Shown: positions 1 to 7,144, numbered from the stretch's first letter. The stretch is DNA of 7,860 bases from an uncultured beta proteobacterium (GCA_903917505.1 CAIXAY010000400.1:1-7860), one strand, 5' to 3'. A program made the numbers and translations. The notes: generated by a model not told the origin, from the letters alone.

Positions 1-418
<418 letters not shown>

Positions 419-433
419 GCGGGCAGTGGCAAG

Positions 434-488
434 ATCCTGCAGCGCGCCGCATGTCGAACGGCGAGGCGAAGGCGATACACTGCAGGAT
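434..488. repeat. Inverted repeat between thiC and the kinase gene
   Basis: Perfect 9-base arms ATCCTGCAG (434-442) and CTGCAGGAT (480-488) are separated by 37 nt. Each arm contains the 6-base palindrome CTGCAG, so the arms also read partly as direct repeats. The element lies in the 121-nt gap after thiC and just before the kinase ribosome binding site (GGAG at 530-533). It could be a loose hairpin in the thiC 3' end or a spaced operator for the kinase promoter. There is no U-tract, so an ordinary intrinsic terminator is unlikely. A weak -10-like TACACT (476-481) overlaps the right arm, but I find no convincing -35. Confidence 0.3.
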
Positions 489-539
489 TGAAGGGGAGCG
501 TGACAAGGGACAGGCACCAGGAGGCCGCTGGAGATAGGC

Positions 540-2624
540 ATGTCGCTGCATAAGTTCCTGACCCGGCTGATCGTGCTGTGCATCTCGCCGCTGATGCTGC
601 TGGCCGCGTATCTGACTTTCGATCAGGTGCAAACCCTGCGCGCGGCCCGCGACCTCGAAGCGGCCCAGCGCACCCGGAACTTCGCCATCACCGTCGACCA
701 GTTTCTCAATTCGCGCATCGCCGCCCTGCAGATTCTCGTCGCTTCGCCGCTCGCCGGCGGAGTCCCGCGCTGGCGCGAACTCTATCAGGAAGCCCAGGGC
801 TTTCGCCGCAGCTTCGGCAGCGACGTCATTCTCGCCGACAAAGACCAGCGCGTCGTGTTCCACACCCGCCTGCCCTTTGACAGCCCGCCAGCCGCATTGG
901 CGCAGCGCGGCGGCGGTTCAGCCGCAGCGGCGGCGCTGGAAAGCGGCCAGCCGGCGGTCGGCGACGTATTCGTCGGCTCGGTCACCGGTGAAACCCTGGT
1001 CGGCGTTGCCGTACCCGGGTTGCGCGAAGGCAGGCCCGATTTCGTGCTGCTCACGCCGCTGCAGACGCAACTCTTCCAGCAGCGCATCGAAAAAGTGGCG
1101 CTGCCGGCCGGCTGGACGCTTGCCCTGCTCGACGGCAAAGGCCAAACGATCGCCCGTGCGCCAGCCGTCCCGGATCGCGCCGGCGCGGTCGAGGCGACGG
1201 GTCATTTCATCGCGCATTCGGAGGTCGCGCCGTGGACCGTGGTGCTCGAGATTCGCCGCGACATTTACCGCGCACCCGTGGTCGAGGCCAGCACCGCCCT
1301 GGCGGTTGCGCTCCTCGGGGCGACGCTGATCGGCATCCTCGGCGGCATGCTGGCCAGTCGCCGGCTGGCCCGCTCGCTGACGTCGCTGGGACGGCCGTCC
1401 GCAGCAGCGGCGCCGGATATCGCCGAAGTCGCCGCGGTGCGCCGCCTGCTCGACGAATCGGCGCTGCGCCGGGACAGCGCGGAGGCCGCGCGGCGCGAGA
1501 GCGAATTGCGTTTCCGGACGACTTTCGAGCAGGCCGCAGTGGGAATCGCCCTGCGCTCTCCCGACGGTCACTGGCTACGCGCTAACCCGAAGCTGTGCAG
1601 CATCGTCGGTTACTCCGCGGACGAACTCCTGGGCAAGACCTTTCACGACATCACGCATCCCGATGACTTGCCGGCGGAGATCGACTACCTGCGCCGCATG
1701 CTGGCCGGCGAGATCGACACCTATTCGATGGAGAAGCGCTACCTGTGCAAGGGCGGCGCCGCAGTGTGGACCAATGTGACGGTCGCCTTGGTGCGCCGAG
1801 CCGATATGACTCCGGACTACTTCATCGCGATTATCGAGGACATCGAAGCGCGCAAGCGGGCCGAGGAGGAAATTCGCAATCTCACCGCCAGCCTCGAGCA
1901 GCGTGTCGAAAAGCGCACCGCCGAACTGATCGCCACGAACAAGGAGCTCGACACTTTCGCCTACGCGGTATCGCACGATTTGCGCGCGCCGCTGCGCGCC
2001 TTGAACGGCTTTTCGCAGGCGCTCATCGAAGATTACGGCGAGCGCCTCGAAGGCGACGCGAAGAATTACCTCGAGCAGATCGTCATCGCCAGCCGCAAGA
2101 TGGGCGAACTCATCGACGGCATGCTCGCGCTCTCGCGCAGCACACGCGGGCAATTGCGCCACGACACGATCGACCTGTCGGCGCTGGCCGCCCGCGTGCT
2201 GGCCGATCTGGCGAGATCCTATCCGGAGCGCGTCATGGCCATCGACATCGAGCCGGGACTGACGGTCAGCGGCGACGCGCACATGCTCGAGGCGGTCATG
2301 CTCAACCTGCTCGGCAACGCCTGGAAGTACACCAGCAAGACCGCCGCGCCGGCCATCCGTGTCTATTCCGGCGAGATCGACGGCCGGCGCGCGATTTGCG
2401 TCGCCGACAACGGCGCCGGCTTCGACATGGCTTATGCCGCGCAACTGTTCCAGCCTTTCCGCCGGCTGCATCGCCAGGACGAGTTCCCGGGCATCGGCAT
2501 CGGGCTCGCCACCGCGCAGCGCATCATCCGCCGCCACGGCGGCGAGATCCACGCCAAGGCCGCGCTCGGCGCCGGCGCGACCTTCTGCTTCACGCTCGCC
2601 GACGATGCCGGGGCCGCCGCATGA
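540..2624 (+). CDS. Membrane sensor histidine kinase (Cache-like sensor, PAS, HisKA, HATPase_c)
   Basis: A 694-residue two-component sensor kinase in the inner membrane. TM1 is at about 7-26 and TM2 at about 247-273, enclosing a periplasmic region of about 220 residues that resembles a double-Cache ligand-binding domain (GDVFVGSVTGE and VAVPG stretches near 141-160). No clear HAMP follows TM2; a short alanine/arginine-rich helical linker leads to one PAS domain (about 322-437). A coiled linker (about 438-470) joins it to the dimerisation/phosphoacceptor helix, with AVSHDLRAP placing the phosphorylated histidine at H479. The ATPase domain shows the N box (NLLGNAWKYT, N593), the G1 box (DNGAGFD, D623) and the G2 box (GIGIGLA, 651-657). 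All residues needed for autophosphorylation appear present. The H-box and G2 style match kinases related to bacteriophytochromes, but there is no GAF/PHY module, so it is not a photoreceptor by sequence. The ATG is preceded by GGAG at 530-533 with 6-nt spacing. Likely partners are the two regulators encoded next. The ligand is unknown. Confidence 0.93.
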   Translation: MSLHKFLTRLIVLCISPLMLLAAYLTFDQVQTLRAARDLEAAQRTRNFAITVDQFLNSRIAALQILVASPLAGGVPRWRELYQEAQGFRRSFGSDVILADKDQRVVFHTRLPFDSPPAALAQRGGGSAAAAALESGQPAVGDVFVGSVTGETLVGVAVPGLREGRPDFVLLTPLQTQLFQQRIEKVALPAGWTLALLDGKGQTIARAPAVPDRAGAVEATGHFIAHSEVAPWTVVLEIRRDIYRAPVVEASTALAVALLGATLIGILGGMLASRRLARSLTSLGRPSAAAAPDIAEVAAVRRLLDESALRRDSAEAARRESELRFRTTFEQAAVGIALRSPDGHWLRANPKLCSIVGYSADELLGKTFHDITHPDDLPAEIDYLRRMLAGEIDTYSMEKRYLCKGGAAVWTNVTVALVRRADMTPDYFIAIIEDIEARKRAEEEIRNLTASLEQRVEKRTAELIATNKELDTFAYAVSHDLRAPLRALNGFSQALIEDYGERLEGDAKNYLEQIVIASRKMGELIDGMLALSRSTRGQLRHDTIDLSALAARVLADLARSYPERVMAIDIEPGLTVSGDAHMLEAVMLNLLGNAWKYTSKTAAPAIRVYSGEIDGRRAICVADNGAGFDMAYAAQLFQPFRRLHRQDEFPGIGIGLATAQRIIRRHGGEIHAKAALGAGATFCFTLADDAGAAA

Positions 2625-2751
2625 TCCGGGCCGGAGGCTGCGGCGGGTGCACATCGCCCGGGCACCCTTCGGCGTATCATCGGTCAACACGGTGATGAAT
2701 TTGACGCCGTCGCTGTGCCGGCGCGGTCGTATTCCCCGCGCGGCGAACAGC

Positions 2752-2760
2752 AAGGAAGGA
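2752..2760 (+). promoter_or_regulatory. Ribosome binding site deciding the start of the Rcp-like regulator
   Basis: AAGGAAGGA lies 5 nt before the ATG at 2766. The same frame has an earlier ATG at 2715, but that would add 17 residues not expected in CheY-like proteins, which begin just before the first beta strand. The strong Shine-Dalgarno match settles the start at 2766. The 141-nt gap before this gene also holds a weak 6-bp hairpin (GGGTGC 2645-2650, GCACCC 2662-2667) and an isolated -10-like TATCAT (2675-2680) with no good -35. Confidence 0.75.
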
Positions 2761-2765
2761 TAGCA

Positions 2766-3197
2766 ATGACCCGAAAATGCATTCTGCTGGTTGAAGACAA
2801 TCCGCAAGACGAAATGCTGATTCTGCGCGCCCTGAAGAAAATCAATCTGGCGAACACCGTCGATGTCGTGCGCGACGGCCAGCAGGCGGTGGACTTCCTG
2901 TTCGGCGAAAACGAATTTGCCGCGCCCGCGGCGCACGAGCTGCCTGCGGTCGTGCTGCTCGACATCGGCCTGCCCCGCCTCTCCGGGCTCGAGGTCCTCG
3001 GGCGGCTGCGCGCCGATCCGCGCACGCGGCTCCTGCCGGTAGTCATGCTGACTTCGTCCGACGAAGAGCGCGACCGCGTCAAAAGCTATCAGAACGGGGC
3101 CAACAGCTTCGTGCGCAAACCGCTCGACTTCGCCGAATTCGCCGAGACGGTGGCCCGCCTCGGCATCTACTGGCTGGCCACCAACGAAGCGCCGTAA
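2766..3197 (+). CDS. Stand-alone CheY-like response regulator, Rcp1 type
   Basis: A 143-residue single receiver domain with no output domain. The acidic pocket is E10/D11 (LLVEDNPQD), the phosphoacceptor is D66 (VVLLDIGLP), the switch threonine is T96 (VMLTSS) and the conserved lysine is K118 (VRKPLDF). The long alpha1-beta2 region (NPQDEMLILRALKK, then VRDGQQAVDFLFG) and the C-terminal signature LGIYWLATNEAP match the Rcp1 subfamily, known as partners of cyanobacterial phytochrome kinases such as Cph1 and also common beside proteobacterial PAS kinases. It lies between the kinase and the REC-GGDEF-EAL gene and is probably the kinase's direct phosphorylation target. With no DNA-binding domain, it must act by protein contact or as a phosphate shuttle or sink in a relay to the next protein. 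Start chosen by the Shine-Dalgarno just upstream. Confidence 0.93.
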   Translation: MTRKCILLVEDNPQDEMLILRALKKINLANTVDVVRDGQQAVDFLFGENEFAAPAAHELPAVVLLDIGLPRLSGLEVLGRLRADPRTRLLPVVMLTSSDEERDRVKSYQNGANSFVRKPLDFAEFAETVARLGIYWLATNEAP

Positions 3198-3209
3198 GCG
3201 GGCCGGATC

Positions 3210-6185
3210 ATGATCAATCTTCTGTACATAGAAGACGATCCGGCGGATTTCCAGTTGCTGGTTCGCCATTTGCAGCGCCAGGGACTGGCCGCCAACGTCA
3301 TCCGCGTCGACGACCTCGCCGGCCTTTCCGGGGCCTTGGGCGACACGGCATGGGACGCGGTGCTCGCCGACTACAACGTTCCGAAAATGCCGTTCCACGC
3401 GACGCTGGCCTCGCTGCGCGAGAGGCTGCCGGATTGCCCGATCATCCTGGTCTCGGGCTCGGTCGGCGAGGAAGCGGCGGTCGAACTGCTCAAGCAGGGC
3501 GTCTGGGATTTTGTCCTCAAGGACAATCTCGCCCGGCTGTGCCCGGCGATCGATCGCGCGCTGCGCGACAGCGCCGAGCGCCGCACGCGACGCGAGGCCG
3601 AGCACGCCCTGCAGGAAAACGAGGAGCGTTTTTGCCTGATTGCCGCGACGCTCGCCGAAGCGATCTGGCTCGCCGATGCCGAGCTCAAGCGGATCTTCTA
3701 CGTCAGTCCCGCTTACGAAGCGATATGGCAGCGTTCCTGCGCCTCGCTCTACGAAAATCCGCGCTCCTTCCTCGACGCGATCCATGCCGACGACAAGCCG
3801 CGGGTGATCGCTTACAGCAAGGCGGCACAAGCGAACGGCCGGCCCTTCGAGTATGAATTCCGCGTGCTTAGGCCCGACGGCTCGATGTGCTGGGTGGTCA
3901 ATCGCGGCTTCCCGGTGATCACCCCGGACGGGCGGCCGACGCGCTTCGTCGGCGTCGCCGAGGACGTCAGTGAGCGCCACCGCACCGAGGAGCGGTTGCG
4001 CCAGGCGGCGACGGTTTTCGAGAGCACCCAGGAAGCCGTGATGATCACCGACCTCGAGAGCCGCATCGTGGCGGTCAACAAGGCTTTCACCGACATCACC
4101 GGCTATCGCGAAGACGAAGCGCTCGGCGAAAAGACCAAGATCAACCGTTCGGGCCGGCACAAGCGGAAGTTTTACCAGGTCCTGTGGGCCAGCCTGCTGA
4201 GCGATGGGCAATGGCAGGGCGAGATCTGGAATCGCTGCAAGAGCGGCGAGGTGTACCCGGCCTGGCTGACCATCTCGACGGTGCGCGACGAGAGCGGCCG
4301 GCCGACGCATTACGTCGGCGTGTTCAGCGACATCAGCCAGCTCAAGCACAGCGAGGAGCAACTGGCGCACCTCGCGCATTACGACCCGCTGACCGACCTG
4401 CCCAACCGCCTGCTCCTGCAGTCGCGGCTCGAGCACGCGGTCAGCCGCGCCCGGCGCGACAAGCAGCGGGCCGCCGTGCTGTTCATCGACCTCGACCATT
4501 TCAAGAACATCAACGACAGCTTCGGGCATGTCGTCGGCGACCGTTTGCTCGTCGATGTGGCGCGACGCTTGCGCGAGCGCGTTCGCGACGAGGATTTTTT
4601 CGGCCGTTTCGGCGGCGACGAGTTTCTGCTGATCCTCGAGCCGATCGCCGAACCCGACGAAGCCGCTCTGGTCGCGCGCGATATCCTGGCTGCGCTGGCG
4701 ACGCCGTTTCACCTGGCGGGCGGCAGCGAGGCCTTCATCGGCGCCAGCGTCGGCATCAGCATCTTTCCCGACGACGGCCGCAGCGCCGCCGATCTGCAGC
4801 GCGAAGCCGACACCGCGATGCACCGGGCCAAGGAAAGTGGCCGCAACCGCTTCTGCTTCTACACCGCTGACATGAACGCCAATGCGATGGCGCAACTCGA
4901 ACTCGAAGCCGCCTTGCGGCGCGCCCTCGAACGCCAGGAGTTCCTGCTCTATTTCCAGCCCAAGCTCGACCTGCACAGCGGCCGCATCGTCGGCGCCGAG
5001 GCGCTGATCCGCTGGCAAAGGGCCGGCGCCGGCCTGGTCTCGCCGGCGGAATTCATTCCGCTCGCCGAGAAGACGGGTTTGATCATCGCCATCGGCGCCT
5101 GGATCATCGATGCGGCCTGCCGGCAGTTGCACGACTGGCGCGCAGCGGGCTGGTCCGACCTGCGCCTGTCGGTCAATGTCGCCGGGCCGCAGTTCAATTC
5201 GAGCGAGCTTGCCGAGGTCGTCGCCCAGGCCCTGGCGCGCCATGAAATACCGCCGGCCTGCCTCGAACTGGAAATGACCGAGAGCATGTTGATGAGCGAT
5301 CCCGAGCAGACCATCACCATCCTCAAGGCCTTGAAGAAGATCGGCGTCAAGCTCTCGCTCGACGACTTCGGCACCGGCTATTCGAGCTTCGCCTATCTGT
5401 CCCGCTTCCCGATCGATACGCTCAAGATCGACCAGTCCTTCGTGCACCATATCGTGACCGAACCCGAAGCGGCGATGATCGCGGTCACCATCATCGACCT
5501 CGCGCACCGCATGAATCTCAAGGTGATCGCCGAAGGCGTGGAATCCGAGGCGCAACTCGGCTACCTGCGGATGCGCAACTGCGACGAGATACAGGGCTAT
5601 CTGTTCGCGCTGCCGGCCAACGGCACGGCCAAGGAACTCGCCGAACGGCGGACCATCCTGTCGCCGCCCACGCCAAACAGCCGGCGCCAGCGCACCCTGC
5701 TGCTCGTCGATGATGAGGAAACCGTCGTCGCCGCCTTGTGTCACCTGCTGCAGCCCGACGGCTACCGCATTCTGACGGCTGGCAGCGGCAATGCCGGGCT
5801 TGAGTTGCTGGCTCAGAACGAAGTAGACGTCATCGTTTCGGATCAGCAGATGCCGGAGATGACCGGGGTCGAATTCCTGCGGCGGGTGAAGACGATGCAC
5901 CCGCAAACGGTACGCATGGTGCTATCGGCCTATACCGACCTGCAGTCGATCACCGACGCGATCAACGAAGGCTCGATCTACAAGTTCCTCACCAAACCCT
6001 GGGAGGCCGAACTGTTGCGCGCCAACATCAAGGAGGCGTTCCGCTATCGCGAACTCGCCGATGAGAACCTCCGGCTGCAATCCGAAGCCCAGGTTGCCAA
6101 CCGCGAACTGGCGCAAGCCAATGCCAGGCTGCGTGAAATCCTTGCCGAGAAGGAGCGCCTGGAGCAGGTACCGAAGGGCGGATAA
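3210..6185 (+). CDS. Hybrid cyclic-di-GMP protein: REC-PAS-PAS-GGDEF-EAL-REC-coiled coil
   Basis: A 991-residue protein, predicted cytoplasmic with no TM segment. REC1 (about 2-120) has acidic pocket E8/D9/D10, phosphoacceptor D54 (LADYNVP), S82 and K104. PAS1 spans about 138-256 and PAS2 about 266-378. The GGDEF domain (about 386-547) shows DPLTDLPNR (392-400), metal/substrate residues in DLDHFKNIND (427-436) and an exact GGDEF signature (468-472). An RxxD inhibitory site is at R459-D462, five residues before it. The EAL domain (about 561-806) shows EAL (597-599), N656, E688 (LEMTES), DDFGTGYSS (718-726), K739, E775 and Q795, the set expected in active phosphodiesterases. REC2 (about 828-940) has D834/D835, phosphoacceptor D878 (VSDQQMP), S906 and K929, then a coiled coil (about 948-986) ending the protein. 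It can therefore be both diguanylate cyclase and phosphodiesterase, with phosphorylation and PAS signals setting the balance. The start lies 12 nt after the regulator's stop with only a weak Shine-Dalgarno, suggesting translational coupling. Confidence 0.95.
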   Translation: MINLLYIEDDPADFQLLVRHLQRQGLAANVIRVDDLAGLSGALGDTAWDAVLADYNVPKMPFHATLASLRERLPDCPIILVSGSVGEEAAVELLKQGVWDFVLKDNLARLCPAIDRALRDSAERRTRREAEHALQENEERFCLIAATLAEAIWLADAELKRIFYVSPAYEAIWQRSCASLYENPRSFLDAIHADDKPRVIAYSKAAQANGRPFEYEFRVLRPDGSMCWVVNRGFPVITPDGRPTRFVGVAEDVSERHRTEERLRQAATVFESTQEAVMITDLESRIVAVNKAFTDITGYREDEALGEKTKINRSGRHKRKFYQVLWASLLSDGQWQGEIWNRCKSGEVYPAWLTISTVRDESGRPTHYVGVFSDISQLKHSEEQLAHLAHYDPLTDLPNRLLLQSRLEHAVSRARRDKQRAAVLFIDLDHFKNINDSFGHVVGDRLLVDVARRLRERVRDEDFFGRFGGDEFLLILEPIAEPDEAALVARDILAALATPFHLAGGSEAFIGASVGISIFPDDGRSAADLQREADTAMHRAKESGRNRFCFYTADMNANAMAQLELEAALRRALERQEFLLYFQPKLDLHSGRIVGAEALIRWQRAGAGLVSPAEFIPLAEKTGLIIAIGAWIIDAACRQLHDWRAAGWSDLRLSVNVAGPQFNSSELAEVVAQALARHEIPPACLELEMTESMLMSDPEQTITILKALKKIGVKLSLDDFGTGYSSFAYLSRFPIDTLKIDQSFVHHIVTEPEAAMIAVTIIDLAHRMNLKVIAEGVESEAQLGYLRMRNCDEIQGYLFALPANGTAKELAERRTILSPPTPNSRRQRTLLLVDDEETVVAALCHLLQPDGYRILTAGSGNAGLELLAQNEVDVIVSDQQMPEMTGVEFLRRVKTMHPQTVRMVLSAYTDLQSITDAINEGSIYKFLTKPWEAELLRANIKEAFRYRELADENLRLQSEAQVANRELAQANARLREILAEKERLEQVPKGG

Positions 6186-6189
6186 GTCA

Positions 6190-6213
6190 GCGGCCAGCGT
6201 ACAAGCTGGCCGC
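6190..6213. terminator. Perfect 9-bp inverted repeat between convergent genes, candidate bidirectional terminator
   Basis: GCGGCCAGC (6190-6198) and GCTGGCCGC (6205-6213) pair perfectly around a 6-nt loop GTACAA. The stem starts 5 nt after the stop of the GGDEF-EAL gene and lies 39 nt past the stop of the minus-strand 49-residue gene, so it sits exactly where two converging transcripts end. Neither strand has a U-tract after the stem, so it would not be a classical intrinsic terminator. It may instead block RNases at the 3' ends or act with Rho. Confidence 0.55.
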
Positions 6214-6251
6214 CGGCAATAAGGCAGGAAATCCGGAGCGGGAGCGCCGGG

Positions 6252-6401
6252 TCAGACCTCGTCCTCGACGAAAATGGTCATTCCGACAGCGTGAATGCTG
6301 GCGTACTTGGCCTCGTTTCTGGCCACCCATTTGTCGACGCCGTCGAGGGTCAGATTCTTTGCCAGGACTTGTCCGGTGCGTTTGCAAATTACACGGTACA
6401 T
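6252..6401 (-). CDS. Small protein of unknown function, 49 residues
   Basis: Reading from ATG at 6401 to TGA at 6252 gives a 49-residue soluble protein that begins MYRVICKRTGQVLAKNLTL, has a central helix-like part (DGVDKWVARNEAKY) and ends in MTIFVEDEV. I do not recognise the family. The pattern suggests a small strand-strand-helix-strand fold with an acidic C-terminus; there is one cysteine (C6), no signal peptide and no membrane segment. Support for a real gene: an AAAGGAT Shine-Dalgarno 8 nt from the ATG, protein-like composition, and mostly G/C third positions, though AGA and GTA codons make it slightly less biased than its neighbours. It points the same way as the rhomboid gene upstream (154-nt gap) and converges on the c-di-GMP gene. 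A possible promoter lies at 6475-6503. Function cannot be inferred from context. Confidence 0.7.
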   Translation of the reverse strand: MYRVICKRTGQVLAKNLTLDGVDKWVARNEAKYASIHAVGMTIFVEDEV

Positions 6402-6408
6402 GATTGCG

Positions 6409-6415
6409 ATCCTTT
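6409..6415 (-). promoter_or_regulatory. Ribosome binding site of the 49-residue gene
   Basis: The minus strand reads AAAGGAT, with AGGA core 8 nt before the ATG at 6401. This is the main evidence that the small ORF is translated. Confidence 0.6.
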
Positions 6416-6474
6416 CATCTGCGCCTAACAGCTCCGCCCGCCTGGGGATTCAGCGGGGCGCTGAGCGAGGGTAC

Positions 6475-6503
6475 ACAATAGGAAGGTGGCGCGCTTCTGT
6501 CTG
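6475..6503 (-). promoter_or_regulatory. Candidate sigma-70 promoter for the 49-residue gene
   Basis: On the minus strand, CAGACA (-35, 4 of 6, at 6498-6503) and TATTGT (-10, 4 of 6, at 6475-6480) are separated by exactly 17 nt. Transcription would begin near 6467, leaving a leader of about 65 nt that includes a small hairpin (TCAGCG/CGCTGA arms, 6450-6464). The match is only moderate and GC-rich genomes give many chance hits. Confidence 0.3.
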
Positions 6504-6523
6504 TTGCCCGTCTAAGGCGTTTG

Positions 6524-6538
6524 TGTAACGGAATGTAA
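6524..6538. repeat. TGTAA direct repeat with 10-bp period
   Basis: TGTAA occurs at 6524-6528 and 6534-6538, starts one helical turn apart, in an otherwise GC-rich gap between the rhomboid gene and the 49-residue gene. The spacing is like that of OmpR/PhoB-family regulator sites, and it lies upstream of the putative -35 of the small gene. The short length means chance is a serious alternative. Confidence 0.25.
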
Positions 6539-6555
6539 TTGTGGCAGGGAAATTG

Positions 6556-7137
6556 CTACCGTCGCGGCCGCATTGTACCAAAGCGCATGAACAGATAGCC
6601 GCCGGCCAGCCCGCCGAGATGCGCGAAATGGGCGACGCCTTCCTGCGTCCCGGTCACGCCGAGGTAGAGTTCGAGCGCGCCATAGACGGCGACGAACACC
6701 GGCGCGCGCATCGGGATCGGCGGAAAAAGCGGAATCACCACGCGGTTCGGAAAGAGCCGGGCAAAGGCCAGCAGCAGCCCGAAAACGGCGCCCGAGGCGC
6801 CGACCGTCGGGTAGCTCGCCCCGGACAGGGCGGCGACGATCAGTTGCAGCGCTGCGGCCGACAAGGCACAGACCAGGTAGAAAATCAGGTAGCGGCGGCT
6901 TCCCCAGACGCGCTCGACGTCGCTGCCGAACATATAGACGCCGAACATGTTGAACAGCAAGTGTGTGAAACCGGCGTGGACGAAAGCGTAGCTCAGCACT
7001 TGCCACGGCATGAAATAGGGACCGATCGGCCACAGCGCGAGCTGCACGCCGAGCGACGTGCCGAGCACTGTTTCGGCGAAGAACATCACAACGTTGGCGA
7101 TAATCAGGGCTTGCGTGACCGGAGGCAGAGCGAACAT
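6556..7137 (-). CDS. Rhomboid-family intramembrane serine protease
   Basis: A 193-residue polytopic membrane protein with about six hydrophobic segments, the bacterial rhomboid core size. Rhomboids cleave single-pass membrane proteins inside the bilayer using a Ser-His dyad. The serine is in TVGASGAVFG (S115) and the histidine in HFAHLGGLAGG (H173). The HLLFNMF motif supplies H59 and N63, four residues apart, matching the oxyanion pair H150/N154 of E. coli GlpG. Loop 1 carries the conserved aromatic/arginine cluster (VERVWGSRRY, about 74-83). All catalytic residues are present, so activity is expected. The frame is open to an ATG at 7188, but a Shine-Dalgarno (AAAGG) lies 7 nt before the ATG at 7137, and homologous proteins typically start just before PPVTQ; the upstream 17 codons are judged untranslated. 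Substrate unknown; the neighbours give no clue. Confidence 0.93.
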   Translation of the reverse strand: MFALPPVTQALIIANVVMFFAETVLGTSLGVQLALWPIGPYFMPWQVLSYAFVHAGFTHLLFNMFGVYMFGSDVERVWGSRRYLIFYLVCALSAAALQLIVAALSGASYPTVGASGAVFGLLLAFARLFPNRVVIPLFPPIPMRAPVFVAVYGALELYLGVTGTQEGVAHFAHLGGLAGGYLFMRFGTMRPRR

Positions 7138-7144
7138 GGGGCGG

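Noticed and set aside
540..2624. Kinase as a bacteriophytochrome
   Set aside because: The catalytic core and Rcp neighbour are phytochrome-like, but there is no GAF/PHY module and the N-terminus is a two-TM periplasmic sensor.
2625..2765. Intrinsic terminator or strong promoter between kinase and regulator genes
   Set aside because: The only hairpin is 6 bp with an 11-nt loop and no U-tract, and TATCAT (2675-2680) has no -35 at acceptable distance.
1575..5906. 1443-residue minus-strand ORF as a real giant protein
   Set aside because: It is antisense in codon register to three clear genes, has low-complexity Arg/Gly/Ala/Gln/Val composition and no domain, and is explained by absence of sense TTA, CTA and TCA codons.
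6186..6428. Possible lost output domain continuing in frame after the c-di-GMP gene's stop
   Set aside because: The frame stays open about 80 codons after the TAA, but this is codon-register antisense to the 49-residue gene and contains the stem-loop; the translation resembles no HD-GYP or other output domain.
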